64,000 nt of DNA from 70-18 sp041691815 (lineage in GTDB: Bacteria > Pseudomonadota > Alphaproteobacteria > Acetobacterales > Acetobacteraceae). The notes below the pieces were generated by a model. The model ran no database searches and had not been told where the DNA came from. It saw only the letters and a list, made by a program, of their open reading frames with translations. Numbering within the stretch: the stretch's first letter is position 1; every line of letters begins with the position of its first letter. Position numbers and translations under genes: made by a program. This document shows positions 33,374 to 41,956 of this stretch, one piece after another. The stretch is from NCBI GenBank assembly GCA_041691815.1, contig JBEPTZ010000009.1:1-64000 (forward strand), written 5' to 3'.

Positions 33374-34186
33374 ATGCAAAGCCTGGCAGACCGCATCGGC
33401 ATAGACTTCGGCGCCAAGCTGCCGATCGAGCAGGCGCTGGCCTGGGCGCAGGCCAACGCCTTCCGCTATCTCGATGTCCGCCTCGGCGACACCGGCAACG
33501 AATTCCGCAGCTTCGACGCCACCCGCATCGCCGCCGCCCGCGCCGCCGTGGAGCGCACCGGCCAGCACCTCGGCCTGCACAGCCTGTCCGCGGTCAACAT
33601 GGCCGAGACCGCGCCCTACCTCACCGAGGCGGTCGACGAATATCTGCGCGCCTACATCGATCTGGCCGGCCCGCTCGGCGCCGGCTGGATCGTGCTGCAT
33701 GCCGGCTACCACTTCACCGACGACTACCAGCGCCGCATGCAAGCCGGCCTGCAGCGGCTGCAACGGCTCGCCGACCATGCCGCCGGCAAGGGCGTCAGGC
33801 TGCTGCTGGAGAACATGAACCCCGAGCCGCATGATGCCGAGGTTCGCTATCTGGCCAGTGACGTCGAGGAATGCAGCTACTATTTCAGCCGGCTGGACCC
33901 CGAGCGCATAAGCTGGTCATTCACCGTCAACCACGCCCACATGCTGCCGGTCGGCATCGCCGGCTTCTTCGACGCCTTCGGCCCGGCCCGGCTGGCCGAG
34001 GTCCGCGTCGCCGACAACAAGGGCGACAAGGAGGAGCATCTGAAACCCGGGGAAGGCACCATCGATTTTTCCGCGATGTTCCGGCTGATCGAGGGCGCCG
34101 GCTACCGCGGCCACTACATGCTGGCCTTCGGCACCCCCGAGGATATGCGCGACGGCCGCGACCTGCTGGCCGGCATGGCAGCATAA
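33374..34186 (+). CDS. sugar phosphate isomerase/epimerase-like TIM-barrel protein
   Basis: The 270-residue protein is of the xylose isomerase-like TIM-barrel (AP endonuclease 2) fold. Typical metal-ligand stretches are VLHAGYHF (near 112), LLLENMNP (near 146, Glu ligand), FTVNHAHML (near 188) and EVRVADNKGDKEEHLKPGEG (near 215). These enzymes isomerise or epimerise sugars or inositol derivatives; the exact substrate cannot be told. ATG at 33374 is preferred over an upstream Met. It is followed after about 80 bases by an FNT-family channel on the same strand. Confidence 0.75.
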   Translation: MQSLADRIGIDFGAKLPIEQALAWAQANAFRYLDVRLGDTGNEFRSFDATRIAAARAAVERTGQHLGLHSLSAVNMAETAPYLTEAVDEYLRAYIDLAGPLGAGWIVLHAGYHFTDDYQRRMQAGLQRLQRLADHAAGKGVRLLLENMNPEPHDAEVRYLASDVEECSYYFSRLDPERISWSFTVNHAHMLPVGIAGFFDAFGPARLAEVRVADNKGDKEEHLKPGEGTIDFSAMFRLIEGAGYRGHYMLAFGTPEDMRDGRDLLAGMAA

Positions 34187-34267
34187 GGTGTTGAATCCAA
34201 CAGCCGGCCGCGTTGCGGTCTCACGCCGGGCAAATCGAACCAAACCCCGCCCGCCGCGTTTCATCGC

Positions 34268-35149
34268 GTGACCAGTGCGAGAGAACAGCCAGTGACCGAA
34301 ACCGGGCCCACGCCTGCCGACCGCGCCGACGCGGCCCCCGCCCCGACCCCGCTCAGCAGGGCCGAACAGCGCGAGGTCGCCGATCGCAAGGCCGGCTCGT
34401 CGCGCATCATCCACGAGGTGGTGCGCGCCGAGGGCGAGCACGAACTGGTCCGCCCCTGGCGCTCGCTGATGTTCTCCGGCCTCGCCGCCGGCATCGGCAT
34501 CAACGCCTCGATCCTCGCCAAGGGCGCGCTGCACGCGGCATTGCCCGACGCACCCTGGCGGCCGCTGGTCGAGTCGTTCGGCTACACCTTCGGCTTCATC
34601 CTGGTCATCCTGGCGCGCATGCAGTTGTTCACCGAAAGCACGGTCACCGCGGTGCTGCCGGTGGCCGCCCACCCCAGCTTCGCCGGGCTCGGCCGGATGC
34701 TGCGGCTGTGGGGCATCGTGCTGCTGTCGAACTTCGCCGGCACGCTGGCGGTATCCTATCTGATCGACCGCCAGTTCATCGTTTCTGCCGGCGACCGCGC
34801 GGCGATTCTCGCCCTCTCGCGCGAATTGTTCGAACATTCCCCGATGGCGATCCTGTGGCTCGGCATCCCCTCGGGCTTCCTGATCGGCGCCATCGCCTGG
34901 ATTCTGCCCAATGCCCGCGAGAGCGCGCTATGGGTGATCATGCTGCTGACCTATCTCATCTCGCTCGGCAATTTCACCCATTGCATCGCCGGCTCCACCG
35001 AGGCCTGGGTGATGTGGCTGAGCGGCGAGGCCAGCCTGGCCACCACGCTCGGGGCCGTGATGCTGCCGTCGCTGCTCGGCAACATCATCGGCGGCACCGC
35101 GCTGTTCGCGGTCCTGGCGCACGGCCAGGTCAGCGACGAACTGCAATGA
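34268..35149 (+). CDS. formate/nitrite transporter (FNT) family channel
   Basis: The 293-residue protein starts at a GTG. The N-terminal 60 residues are soluble and charged. Six transmembrane segments then follow (SLMFSGLAAGIGINASILAK; FGYTFGFILVILARMQLFTE; GIVLLSNFAGTLAVSYLI; AILWLGIPSGFLIGAIAWI; VIMLLTYLISLGNFTHCIAG; a last one with SLLGNIIGGTALFAVLAHG). FTE/ST, NFTHCIAGS and NIIGG are hallmarks of the formate/nitrite/hydrosulfide channel family, in the YfdC-like branch with the longer N-terminus. The anion transported is unknown. A family B hairpin follows the stop codon. Confidence 0.82.
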   Translation: MTSAREQPVTETGPTPADRADAAPAPTPLSRAEQREVADRKAGSSRIIHEVVRAEGEHELVRPWRSLMFSGLAAGIGINASILAKGALHAALPDAPWRPLVESFGYTFGFILVILARMQLFTESTVTAVLPVAAHPSFAGLGRMLRLWGIVLLSNFAGTLAVSYLIDRQFIVSAGDRAAILALSRELFEHSPMAILWLGIPSGFLIGAIAWILPNARESALWVIMLLTYLISLGNFTHCIAGSTEAWVMWLSGEASLATTLGAVMLPSLLGNIIGGTALFAVLAHGQVSDELQ

Positions 35150-35187
35150 CCGCCACGCACGGCACGGCACGGGGCGGGCAAAGCAAG

Positions 35188-35290
35188 GCAGACTCACAAA
35201 GAGACGTAGAGGCGAAGAGATGGGGAGGCGAAGAGAAGAACTTCTCCCTGTCTCCTCCTCGCCTCTACGTCTCTTTGTGAATCTTTCTGC
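35188..35290. repeat. long hairpin element, family B copy 2
   Basis: The left arm from GACTCACAAAGAGACGTAGA is complementary to the right arm ending TCTACGTCTCTTTGTGAATC. The loop contains extra AGGCGAAGAGA and CCTCCTCGCC blocks, so the stem may be longer than in copy 1 (33198). It lies between the FNT gene and the purH stop codon and could act as a bidirectional terminator. Confidence 0.8.
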
Positions 35291-35299
35291 TTGCTGGAT

Positions 35300-36874
35300 T
35301 CAGTGCCGGAAATGCCGCATCCCGGTCAGCACCATCGCCACCCCAGCCTTATCGGCCGCCGCGATCACCTCGGCATCGCGCATCGAGCCACCCGGCTGGA
35401 TCACCGCCGTCGCACCCGCCGCCACCGCCGCCTCCAGCCCATCGGCGAACGGGAAGAACGCATCCGACGCCACCACGCTGCCGATCGCCAGCGACTGCGC
35501 CAGCCCGGCCTTGGCGGCGGCATCCTCGGCCTTCCAGGCGGCGATCCGCGACGAATTCACCCGGCTCATCTGCCCCGCCCCGATCCCCACCGTCGCCGCA
35601 TCCCTGGCATAGATGATGGCGTTGGATTTGACATGCTTGCAGATTCTGAAGGCGAAGATCAGATCATCCAGTTCCGCCTCGGTCGGCTGCCGCTGCGTCA
35701 CCACCCGCAAATCCGCCCGCTTCACCCGCCCGGCATCGCGGGACTGCATGAGAAACCCGCCAGCCACCGACCGATAGCCCATCCCCGAAGCCGCCGGATC
35801 GGGCAGCCCGCCGGTCAGCAGCAGCCGCAGATTCTTCTTGCGCGCCAGGGCGGCAATCGCCGCCTCGGTGGCATCCGGTGCGATGATCACCTCGGAAAAA
35901 ATCGACGCCACCTTGGCCGCCGTCGCCTCGTCCAAGGTCCGGTTCACCGCGATGATGCCGCCGAACGCCGATTCCGGGTCGCAGCGCAGCGCCAGGTCCC
36001 AGGCGCTCGACAGATCAGCCGAACTCGCCACCCCGCACGGATTGGCGTGCTTCAGGATCACCACCGTCGGCCGCTCGAACTCGGCGACGCACTCGAACGC
36101 CGCATCGGTGTCGTTGAGGTTGTTGTAGGAAAGCTCCTTGCCCTGAATTTGCCGCGCGGTGGCAATCCCCTTGCGGTCGCCATTGACATAGAACGCCGCC
36201 TGCTGATGCGGATTCTCGCCATAGCGCAGCGTCTGCCGCAACACCCCTGACAGCGTCACCCGCGCCGGAAACACCTCGCCGCGCTCGCCGGCCAGCCAGG
36301 CCGCGATCGCCGCGTCATAGGCGGCGGTGCGGGCGAACGCCTCGCCGGCCAGTTTCCGCCGCAACGCCAGCGTGGTGCCGCCATGCGCCGCAAGTTCCGC
36401 CAGCACCGCGTCGTACTGCCCCGGCTCGGTGACGATGGCGACGAAATCATGGTTCTTCGCCGCCGCCCGGGTCAGCGCCGGCCCGCCGATATCGATATTC
36501 TCGACGCAATCCTCGAACGCCGCGCCGCGCGCCAAGGTCGCCTCGAACGGATACAGATTGGACACCACCAGGTCGATCGGCGCGATGCCATGCTCCGCCA
36601 TCTGCGCCAGATGCGCCGGCATATCGCGCCGCGCCAGGATGCCGCCGTGGATCTGCGGCACCAGCGTCTTCACCCGCCCGTCGAGAATTTCCGGAAACCC
36701 GGTATGGTCGGACACCTCCACCACCGCCAGCCCGGCCGCCCGCAGCGCCGTGGCGGTGCCGCCGGTGGACAATATCTCCACCCCCCGCGCCGCCAGCGCC
36801 GCGGCGAAGCCGACCAGCCCGGCCTTGTCGGAGACGGAAATAAGCGCGCGGCGAATGGCGACGATATCGGTCAT
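35300..36874 (-). CDS. purH: bifunctional purine biosynthesis protein PurH (AICARFT/IMP cyclohydrolase)
   Basis: A 524-residue cytosolic enzyme for the last two steps of IMP synthesis. The N-terminal IMP cyclohydrolase (MGS-like) domain shows ALISVSDKAGL, STGGTA, DGRVKTLVPQIHGGIL and LVVSNLYPFEAT. The C-terminal AICAR formyltransferase has the catalytic Lys-His in VILKHANPCG (around residue 265), FGGIIAVNR and a C-terminal IQPGGSMRDAEV. Length is normal. Upstream on the same strand are the glycosyltransferase, heparinase-like and rpe genes, a common alphaproteobacterial arrangement. No purine riboswitch is visible ahead of it. Confidence 0.97.
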   Translation of the reverse strand: MTDIVAIRRALISVSDKAGLVGFAAALAARGVEILSTGGTATALRAAGLAVVEVSDHTGFPEILDGRVKTLVPQIHGGILARRDMPAHLAQMAEHGIAPIDLVVSNLYPFEATLARGAAFEDCVENIDIGGPALTRAAAKNHDFVAIVTEPGQYDAVLAELAAHGGTTLALRRKLAGEAFARTAAYDAAIAAWLAGERGEVFPARVTLSGVLRQTLRYGENPHQQAAFYVNGDRKGIATARQIQGKELSYNNLNDTDAAFECVAEFERPTVVILKHANPCGVASSADLSSAWDLALRCDPESAFGGIIAVNRTLDEATAAKVASIFSEVIIAPDATEAAIAALARKKNLRLLLTGGLPDPAASGMGYRSVAGGFLMQSRDAGRVKRADLRVVTQRQPTEAELDDLIFAFRICKHVKSNAIIYARDAATVGIGAGQMSRVNSSRIAAWKAEDAAAKAGLAQSLAIGSVVASDAFFPFADGLEAAVAAGATAVIQPGGSMRDAEVIAAADKAGVAMVLTGMRHFRH

Positions 36875-36909
36875 CTGAGGCTCCCGGAGTACCTGCCGGG
36901 GGCATAGAG

Positions 36910-38004
36910 CTACAACCCAAGCAGGTCCAGGGTGTGCGCCACAACCCTGCCTTCGTCATACCGCACCAGCGCCCGCGCCCGCCCGGCCTCGCCCATCCGC
37001 CGCCTCAGCCCGGCATCACCAGCTAGCCGGACCAGTGCGGCGGCCAGTGGTGCGGTCTGCATCGGCGCCACCAGCAGCCCGGTCTCGCCCTCTACCACCT
37101 GCTCGCGCGGCCCCTTGATATCGGTCGCCACCACCGGCAGCCCGACCAGCATCGCCTCGATCACCGACATCGGCAGCCCCTCGAAATGGCTCGGCAGCGT
37201 GAAGATATCTGCCGCCGCCAGAATCGCCGGGATATCCTCCCGATAGCCCAGCCGACGCACCCGATTCCCCGCCGCTGCGAAGTACGGTTCCAAATCCTCG
37301 CCGTGGTCCGAGGCCAGCCGCTCGCCGACCACCCACAACTCGCCATCCACCGCCGCCATCGCCGCCAGCAACTCCACATAGCCCTTGTGCCGCACCAGCC
37401 GTGAGACGATCACCACCACCACCGTATCCTCGGCGGTCCCCAGTTCGGCGCGCAACCGGGCGCGCGCCTCGGGGTCGGGGTGGAACCGGGCCGGGTCGCG
37501 GCCATTGCCGATGGCGTGCGGGCGGCGGGCGATATGCAGCCGCTGCGCATCCGCCGCCTCGTCGGTCGAGACCGTGAAGTAGATGTCGGTCAGCCGCCCG
37601 CCCAGCCACTCCACCGCCAGCCCCAGCCCCCGCCGCCAGGCCGGGCCGGGCTGGTTGAACATGAAACCATGACAGGTATACGCTATAACCTTCACGCCTG
37701 CGATACGACCCGCCAGACGCGCCAGAAACCCCGAAATCGGCATGTGGCCATGCACCAGGTCGGGTTTTTCGGCACGGAACAGCGCCAGTAATGCCCGGAA
37801 TCCGCGCCAATTTGCCGCGATATCGAGGCTTCTTGGCAGCGGAATTGCCTCGATTCGGAACCCTTCGCGGCGCGCCACGTCGAGCAGCGGCCCCTCGGTC
37901 GCCACCCCGATCACCTCATGCCCGCGCGCCCGAATCCCCCGCATCAACGGCAGCAGGAAATGCCGCAGGCTGAAATCGACGTTGGTGACCTCGATGACCT
38001 TCAA
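36910..38004 (-). CDS. family 4 glycosyltransferase
   Basis: The 364-residue GT-B protein has an N-terminal acceptor domain starting VDFSLRHFLLPLMRGIRARG, with VHGHMPISGFLARLAGR. A C-terminal donor domain follows: VVVVIVSRLVRHKGYVELL, then FTLPSHFEGLPMSVIEAM and GPREQVVEGETGLLV, the last two being the EX7E-region signature of family GT4. It probably transfers a sugar from a nucleotide donor to a cell-surface glycan. Three bases separate its start (38004) from the stop of the heparinase-like gene (38008), so it is part of the rpe-heparinase-GT run ahead of purH. Confidence 0.88.
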   Translation of the reverse strand: MKVIEVTNVDFSLRHFLLPLMRGIRARGHEVIGVATEGPLLDVARREGFRIEAIPLPRSLDIAANWRGFRALLALFRAEKPDLVHGHMPISGFLARLAGRIAGVKVIAYTCHGFMFNQPGPAWRRGLGLAVEWLGGRLTDIYFTVSTDEAADAQRLHIARRPHAIGNGRDPARFHPDPEARARLRAELGTAEDTVVVVIVSRLVRHKGYVELLAAMAAVDGELWVVGERLASDHGEDLEPYFAAAGNRVRRLGYREDIPAILAAADIFTLPSHFEGLPMSVIEAMLVGLPVVATDIKGPREQVVEGETGLLVAPMQTAPLAAALVRLAGDAGLRRRMGEAGRARALVRYDEGRVVAHTLDLLGL

Positions 38005-38007
38005 GCT

Positions 38008-39606
38008 TCAGCCGACCTTGCTGATCGCCCATTTCACCTGCTGCGGCCCGTCCTGGTAGCCGATCAGCGCCACCTGCTCGGCACGGCGCGGGGTGGGGCC
38101 GCCGAGATAGATGCTCTCCTCCAGCGTCATCCGCGCGCCATCCGCCCGCAGCCGCCAGCCGCTGCCCGACGGCAGGCGCAAAAGCACAGCCTCGCCATCC
38201 TGTTGCAGGCTGGCGTTGACACCGGGATGCAGGTGAAACCGCACCACATAAGGCTGCGGACTGGGCGCCTCCACCAGGTCCTCGCCGCGAATGTCTTCGC
38301 CGCTCTCGGCCATGTACAGCCGCCGCCGATGAATGGCGCCAAAACTGCGGCGATAGCCGTCATGGCTGGCATCCAGCCAGTGCGCGCCTTGCGATTCCTG
38401 GCGCGACACCTCGATATGCTCGGCCCGCCGCCCCAGCCCCTCGCTGCGCAGCTCCGACGAGTTGGTGTCGGCAATGATCAACGTGGAATGCGCCGCGGTG
38501 GCGCGGCAGGCGTCACGCCAATCGTCGCTGGCAGTCGGCGCGGCGCCGCAATTGACGATCAGCCGCTCCCGCCCGATCGACAACTCGAAAGCCAGCGTGC
38601 CGGCATGTGCGAAGCGGTCCACCCTGGCCACCGCCGGCGCGCCGCAATCCATCAGCAGCAGGCTGCGCCCAGCCTGCAGGCGGTGGAATCCGCCCTCCGC
38701 CAGCGCATTCGGCACCCGCCCGGCGCGGCCGGCGAGACTCAGCACCAGGTCGACCAGGGCCGGAGTTTCCTCCTTGCTGCCGTTGAACAGTGCGAGACCG
38801 CCGTCGCCGTGGCGCAGCATGCGCAGCGCCGGGCCCATGCGCTCGATGGCGCCGGCCAGCGCGGTCGGCGGCTGCGCCTGGGCGGCCTGCAGCAGCGAGC
38901 GGATTTCGGTAAGGTCTTGTAATGCCGCCATCTGCTGCGCCGGGCTGCGCTCGCACTGCATGCCGTCGGGCAGGATCTGCCGGGCGATCTCCTGCGGCAG
39001 CACCCGCAATGCGCGGGCCAGGAACGCGGTGTGGTCGGGCAGCGCCACGGCGGCGGCGATCAGGCCCTTGATGGCGGTCAGCGCCCGCTCGTCGAGTTCC
39101 TCGGTGGGCAGCGAGGCGGCCAGCGCACGGGCATCGGCGACCAGCCGGGCCATCAGCTTCTGGCGGAAGCCGTCATCGGCGGAGGCGGCGAAGAAATCGT
39201 AATGCCCGAGCCAGGCGGCGATCCGCGCGCCGGCGACATCCGGCCGCTCGGCGAGGCGGTCCGGCGCCGGGGTGGCGATCCACTCGGCGACCAGCGCGCG
39301 GGCGCGCAGCCGGGCGGCGTCGGTGCCGAGCGCGCGCAGGTCGCGCAGCCAGGTGAAGCCGTGCGCCAGGGCGCGCAGCATCGGCACGCCGCGCGGGTCG
39401 GTGAAGCCGCCGGGCTTCAGCGCGATGATATTGCCGCCGAGTTCCAACTCGCCCTTCAGCAGGTTGGCGCCGCGGCCGGGATCGCCGGGCCAGGGGTCGC
39501 GCACCGGCTGCGACGGAGCGTCCGGCACCCGCGTCATGCTCATGCTGGGCAGCCGGGCCATGTGGCGGCGGGCGCCGCGCAGCCAGTTGGTGGGCGTGAG
39601 GGTCAT
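38008..39606 (-). CDS. heparinase II/III family protein
   Basis: The 532-residue protein has an N-terminal alpha-helical toroid (LRALGTDAARLRARALVAEW; TEELDERALTAIKGLIAAAV; ARALRVLPQEIARQILPDGM). The C-terminal heparinase II/III-like beta domain contains RERLIVNCG, HSTLIIADTNSSEL and GAHWLDASHDGYRR, with the conserved HDGY. In alphaproteobacteria this family sits beside purH and rpe and is presumed to be a polysaccharide lyase or glycan-modifying enzyme of uncertain substrate. No clear signal peptide is visible. Its start overlaps the rpe stop by 4 bases (ATGA). Confidence 0.88.
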   Translation of the reverse strand: MTLTPTNWLRGARRHMARLPSMSMTRVPDAPSQPVRDPWPGDPGRGANLLKGELELGGNIIALKPGGFTDPRGVPMLRALAHGFTWLRDLRALGTDAARLRARALVAEWIATPAPDRLAERPDVAGARIAAWLGHYDFFAASADDGFRQKLMARLVADARALAASLPTEELDERALTAIKGLIAAAVALPDHTAFLARALRVLPQEIARQILPDGMQCERSPAQQMAALQDLTEIRSLLQAAQAQPPTALAGAIERMGPALRMLRHGDGGLALFNGSKEETPALVDLVLSLAGRAGRVPNALAEGGFHRLQAGRSLLLMDCGAPAVARVDRFAHAGTLAFELSIGRERLIVNCGAAPTASDDWRDACRATAAHSTLIIADTNSSELRSEGLGRRAEHIEVSRQESQGAHWLDASHDGYRRSFGAIHRRRLYMAESGEDIRGEDLVEAPSPQPYVVRFHLHPGVNASLQQDGEAVLLRLPSGSGWRLRADGARMTLEESIYLGGPTPRRAEQVALIGYQDGPQQVKWAISKVG

Positions 39607-40262
39607 CCGCCGGCACCCCGCAGGCCGGCGATGGCGGCGGCATAGTCGGGGGCGCCGAACACCGCGGTGCCGGCCACCAGCGTGTCGGCGCCGGCTTCCA
39701 GCACGGCGCGAACCGTGGCCGGGCCGACCCCGCCATCAACCTGCAAGGCGATCGGCCGGCCGGCGGCGTCGATGGCGGCGCGCAGGGCGGCGATCTTGGC
39801 GAGTTGGCTGCCGATGAAGGCCTGGCCGCCGAAGCCGGGGTTCACGGTCATCACCATCACGATATCGCACAAATCCAGCACCCATGATACCGCCTCGACC
39901 GGGGTGGACGGATTCAACACCACCCCCGCCTTGCAGCCAAGCGCGCGAATCGCCTGCAGCGAGCGGTGCAGATGCGGGCCGGCCTCGGGATGGATGCTGA
40001 TATGCTGGCAGCCGGCCTCGGCGAAGGCGGCCAGGTATGGGTCGCACGGTGCGATCATCAGATGCGCGTCGAACGGCAATTTACTGTGTGGCCGCAAGGC
40101 CTTGATCAGCGCCGGGCCGAAGCTGATATTGGGCACGAAATGGCCGTCCATGACGTCCAGGTGCAGCCAGTCGGCACCGGCCGCCTCGACCGCCTGCACC
40201 TCGCGGCCCAACTGGGTGAAATCGGCGGCAAGCAGGCTGGGGGCGATGACCGGGGCGCTCAT
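39603..40262 (-). CDS. rpe: ribulose-phosphate 3-epimerase
   Basis: The 219-residue TIM-barrel enzyme interconverts ribulose 5-phosphate and xylulose 5-phosphate in the pentose phosphate pathway. Visible signatures are APSLLAADFTQLG, LHLDVMDGHFVPNISFGP, DAHLMI, HPEA, the MTVNPGFGGQAFI loop and VDGGVGPATV. The ATG at 40262 is the natural start; a much longer open frame upstream is antisense noise. It is the first gene of a minus-strand run (rpe, heparinase-like, glycosyltransferase, purH). Confidence 0.96.
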   Translation of the reverse strand: MSAPVIAPSLLAADFTQLGREVQAVEAAGADWLHLDVMDGHFVPNISFGPALIKALRPHSKLPFDAHLMIAPCDPYLAAFAEAGCQHISIHPEAGPHLHRSLQAIRALGCKAGVVLNPSTPVEAVSWVLDLCDIVMVMTVNPGFGGQAFIGSQLAKIAALRAAIDAAGRPIALQVDGGVGPATVRAVLEAGADTLVAGTAVFGAPDYAAAIAGLRGAGG

Positions 40263-40324
40263 GGCGATGGTTCTATCGGTTGGACTCCGCATGGCACAAG
40301 GCGGCAGCGGGGCAGGGGGGTGTT

Positions 40325-40801
40325 TTATCCCAGCCGGACCGCCACGCGCACCAGCCAGGCGCGGATCACCGCCTCCTGTTCGGCGGACAGGCCCTCGGCC
40401 AGCAGCGGGTTGACGGTGCCGGCGCGTGCCTTGCAGGCGAGCAGCAGGGTGCGGCCCGGCTCGGTCAGCCGCAGTTGCAGCACGCGGCCATGCGCCGGAT
40501 GCGCCGCCCTGGCGATGGCGCCGGCGCGCTCCAGGGTGCGGATGATCAGGTTCACGGTCTGCGGCGTCAGTTGTGCGAGGCGGGCGATATCGGCGCCGCT
40601 GGCGCCGGGATAGGCGTCCAGCATCGTCAGCACCATGAATTGCGGCTGGGTGGCGCCGAGGTCGGCCAGCGCCCGTTCCACCGTCAGCCGCGCCGCGGCG
40701 GCGGCCTGGCGCAGCAGGTAGGCCAGATAGCCCTCCGGCCCACGCCTGCCCTGGCCGGGCAGCGGGATTGCGGCGGGCGCTTGGGTCGGCGGCTTGTCCA
40801 T
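40325..40801 (-). CDS. MarR-family transcriptional regulator
   Basis: The 158-residue winged-helix protein has GASGADIARLAQLTPQTVNL, then IIRTLERAGAIAR (recognition-helix region) and the wing HGRVLQLRLTEPGR. These dimeric regulators usually respond to small aromatic or oxidant molecules and repress a divergent operon. Here it is divergent from a carboxymuconolactone decarboxylase-like and an FMN-reductase gene, with a 16-base palindrome in the shared gap, so it likely controls both that operon and itself. Confidence 0.88.
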   Translation of the reverse strand: MDKPPTQAPAAIPLPGQGRRGPEGYLAYLLRQAAAAARLTVERALADLGATQPQFMVLTMLDAYPGASGADIARLAQLTPQTVNLIIRTLERAGAIARAAHPAHGRVLQLRLTEPGRTLLLACKARAGTVNPLLAEGLSAEQEAVIRAWLVRVAVRLG

Positions 40802-40822
40802 GCTCGGGCAACTCGGCTATTT

Positions 40823-40838
40823 TATCAGCGTACTGATA
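40823..40838. promoter_or_regulatory. probable MarR operator
   Basis: TATCAGCGTACTGATA has perfect 6-base arms (TATCAG/CTGATA) around CGTA. It lies 22 bases upstream of the marR-type start and 31 bases upstream of the decarboxylase ATG at 40869, the only such palindrome in the gap. That is the position expected of an operator for the divergent pair. Confidence 0.6.
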
Positions 40839-40868
40839 TTCTGTGGCATACGACCGAGGAGAGCAACC

Positions 40869-41336
40869 ATGACGCATACCGCAAAGGTTCGGATCGAGAG
40901 TGCGGAAATCCGCGCGCTGGTGCCCGAGGCGATGGCCGCGATGAGCACGTTCAACGGCACGGCGGCCAATTCCGGGCTGTCGCATGTGCTGCTGGAACTG
41001 GTGAAGATCCGCGCCTCGCAGCTCAACGGCTGCGCCTATTGCCTGCAGATGCACAACAACGACGCCCGCAAGATGCAGATCCCGCAGGCCAAGCTCGACC
41101 AGTTGCCGGCCTGGCGCGAGTCGCCGGTGTTCGACGCGCGCGAGCGGGCGGTGCTGGAATGGACCGAGGCGGTGACGCTGATCGCCCAGGGCGGGGTGTC
41201 CGACGAGGTGTTCGCCAGCGTATCGGCGGCGTTCACCAAACAGGAACTCGCCAACCTGACCGTGGCGGTGGCGGCGATCAATGTGTGGAACCGCTTTGCC
41301 GCCACCTTCCAGTACACGCCGCAAACTGCGGCCTAG
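40869..41336 (+). CDS. carboxymuconolactone decarboxylase/AhpD-like protein
   Basis: The 155-residue protein has an AhpD-type redox centre: CAYCLQMHNNDARK (Cys-x-x-Cys with downstream His, near residues 57-70). An ALEWTEAVTL-type helix and FTKQELANLTVAVAAINVWNR follow. Members act as alkylhydroperoxidase-like reductases or decarboxylases; with both Cys present, a peroxidase/antioxidant role is plausible. The ATG at 40869 is preceded by GAGGAGAG. The FMN reductase gene follows after 6 bases, forming an operon probably controlled by the divergent MarR protein. Confidence 0.88.
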   Translation: MTHTAKVRIESAEIRALVPEAMAAMSTFNGTAANSGLSHVLLELVKIRASQLNGCAYCLQMHNNDARKMQIPQAKLDQLPAWRESPVFDARERAVLEWTEAVTLIAQGGVSDEVFASVSAAFTKQELANLTVAVAAINVWNRFAATFQYTPQTAA

Positions 41337-41342
41337 AGCGTC

Positions 41343-41948
41343 GTGAAGCGGGTGCTGGTGGTCGAAGCCAGCCCCAAGGCCGAGTCGTTCAGCCGCACCG
41401 CCACCGCCGCCCTGCTGACGCGGCTGGCGGCGGTGCATTCGGATGCACGGATCATTCGGCGCGACCTCGGTGCCGCACCGCCGCCGCATGTCGATGCCGA
41501 ATTCGTGCGCGGCATGCGGCTGTCGGACGAGGCGCGGGCGGCGGAAGCGGCCGATCCGATGCGGCTGTCCGAGGCGCTGATCGCCGAACTGGTGGAGTGC
41601 GATCTGCTGGTGATCGGCACGCCGATGCACAATTACACGGTGCCCTCGGCGCTGAAGGCGTGGATCGACCATGTGGTGCGGGCGCGGCGCAGCTTCGGCT
41701 TCGGGCCGAATGGCAAATATGGGCTGCTGGCGGATCGGCCGACCTATCTGGTCACCGTGTCCGGCGATCCGCGCGGGGCTGCGGGCGATCAGCCGGATTT
41801 CCTGGTGCCGTATCTGCTGGCGATCCTGAACACCATCGGCATCACCAGCGTGCAGGTGCTGTCGGTGCAGCGCACCGCGCGGGTCAGCGATCCGCTGGCC
41901 CCGCTGGCCGGCTGGCTGGACGAGGTGCTGCCGCTGTCTGTCAGGTGA
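41343..41948 (+). CDS. azoR: FMN-dependent NADH-azoreductase-type flavodoxin-fold quinone reductase
   Basis: The 201-residue protein starts at a GTG. Its flavodoxin-like fold begins KRVLVVEASPKAESFSR (FMN phosphate loop), with GTPMHNYTVPSALKAWIDHV (residues about 95-114) and YLVTVSGDPRG. This matches AzoR, which reduces quinones and azo bonds with NADH. It sits six bases after the AhpD-like gene and under the same MarR-type control, consistent with a response to quinone or electrophile stress. The natural substrate is inferred, not shown. Confidence 0.83.
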   Translation: MKRVLVVEASPKAESFSRTATAALLTRLAAVHSDARIIRRDLGAAPPPHVDAEFVRGMRLSDEARAAEAADPMRLSEALIAELVECDLLVIGTPMHNYTVPSALKAWIDHVVRARRSFGFGPNGKYGLLADRPTYLVTVSGDPRGAAGDQPDFLVPYLLAILNTIGITSVQVLSVQRTARVSDPLAPLAGWLDEVLPLSVR

Positions 41949-41956
41949 GCAGGGGG

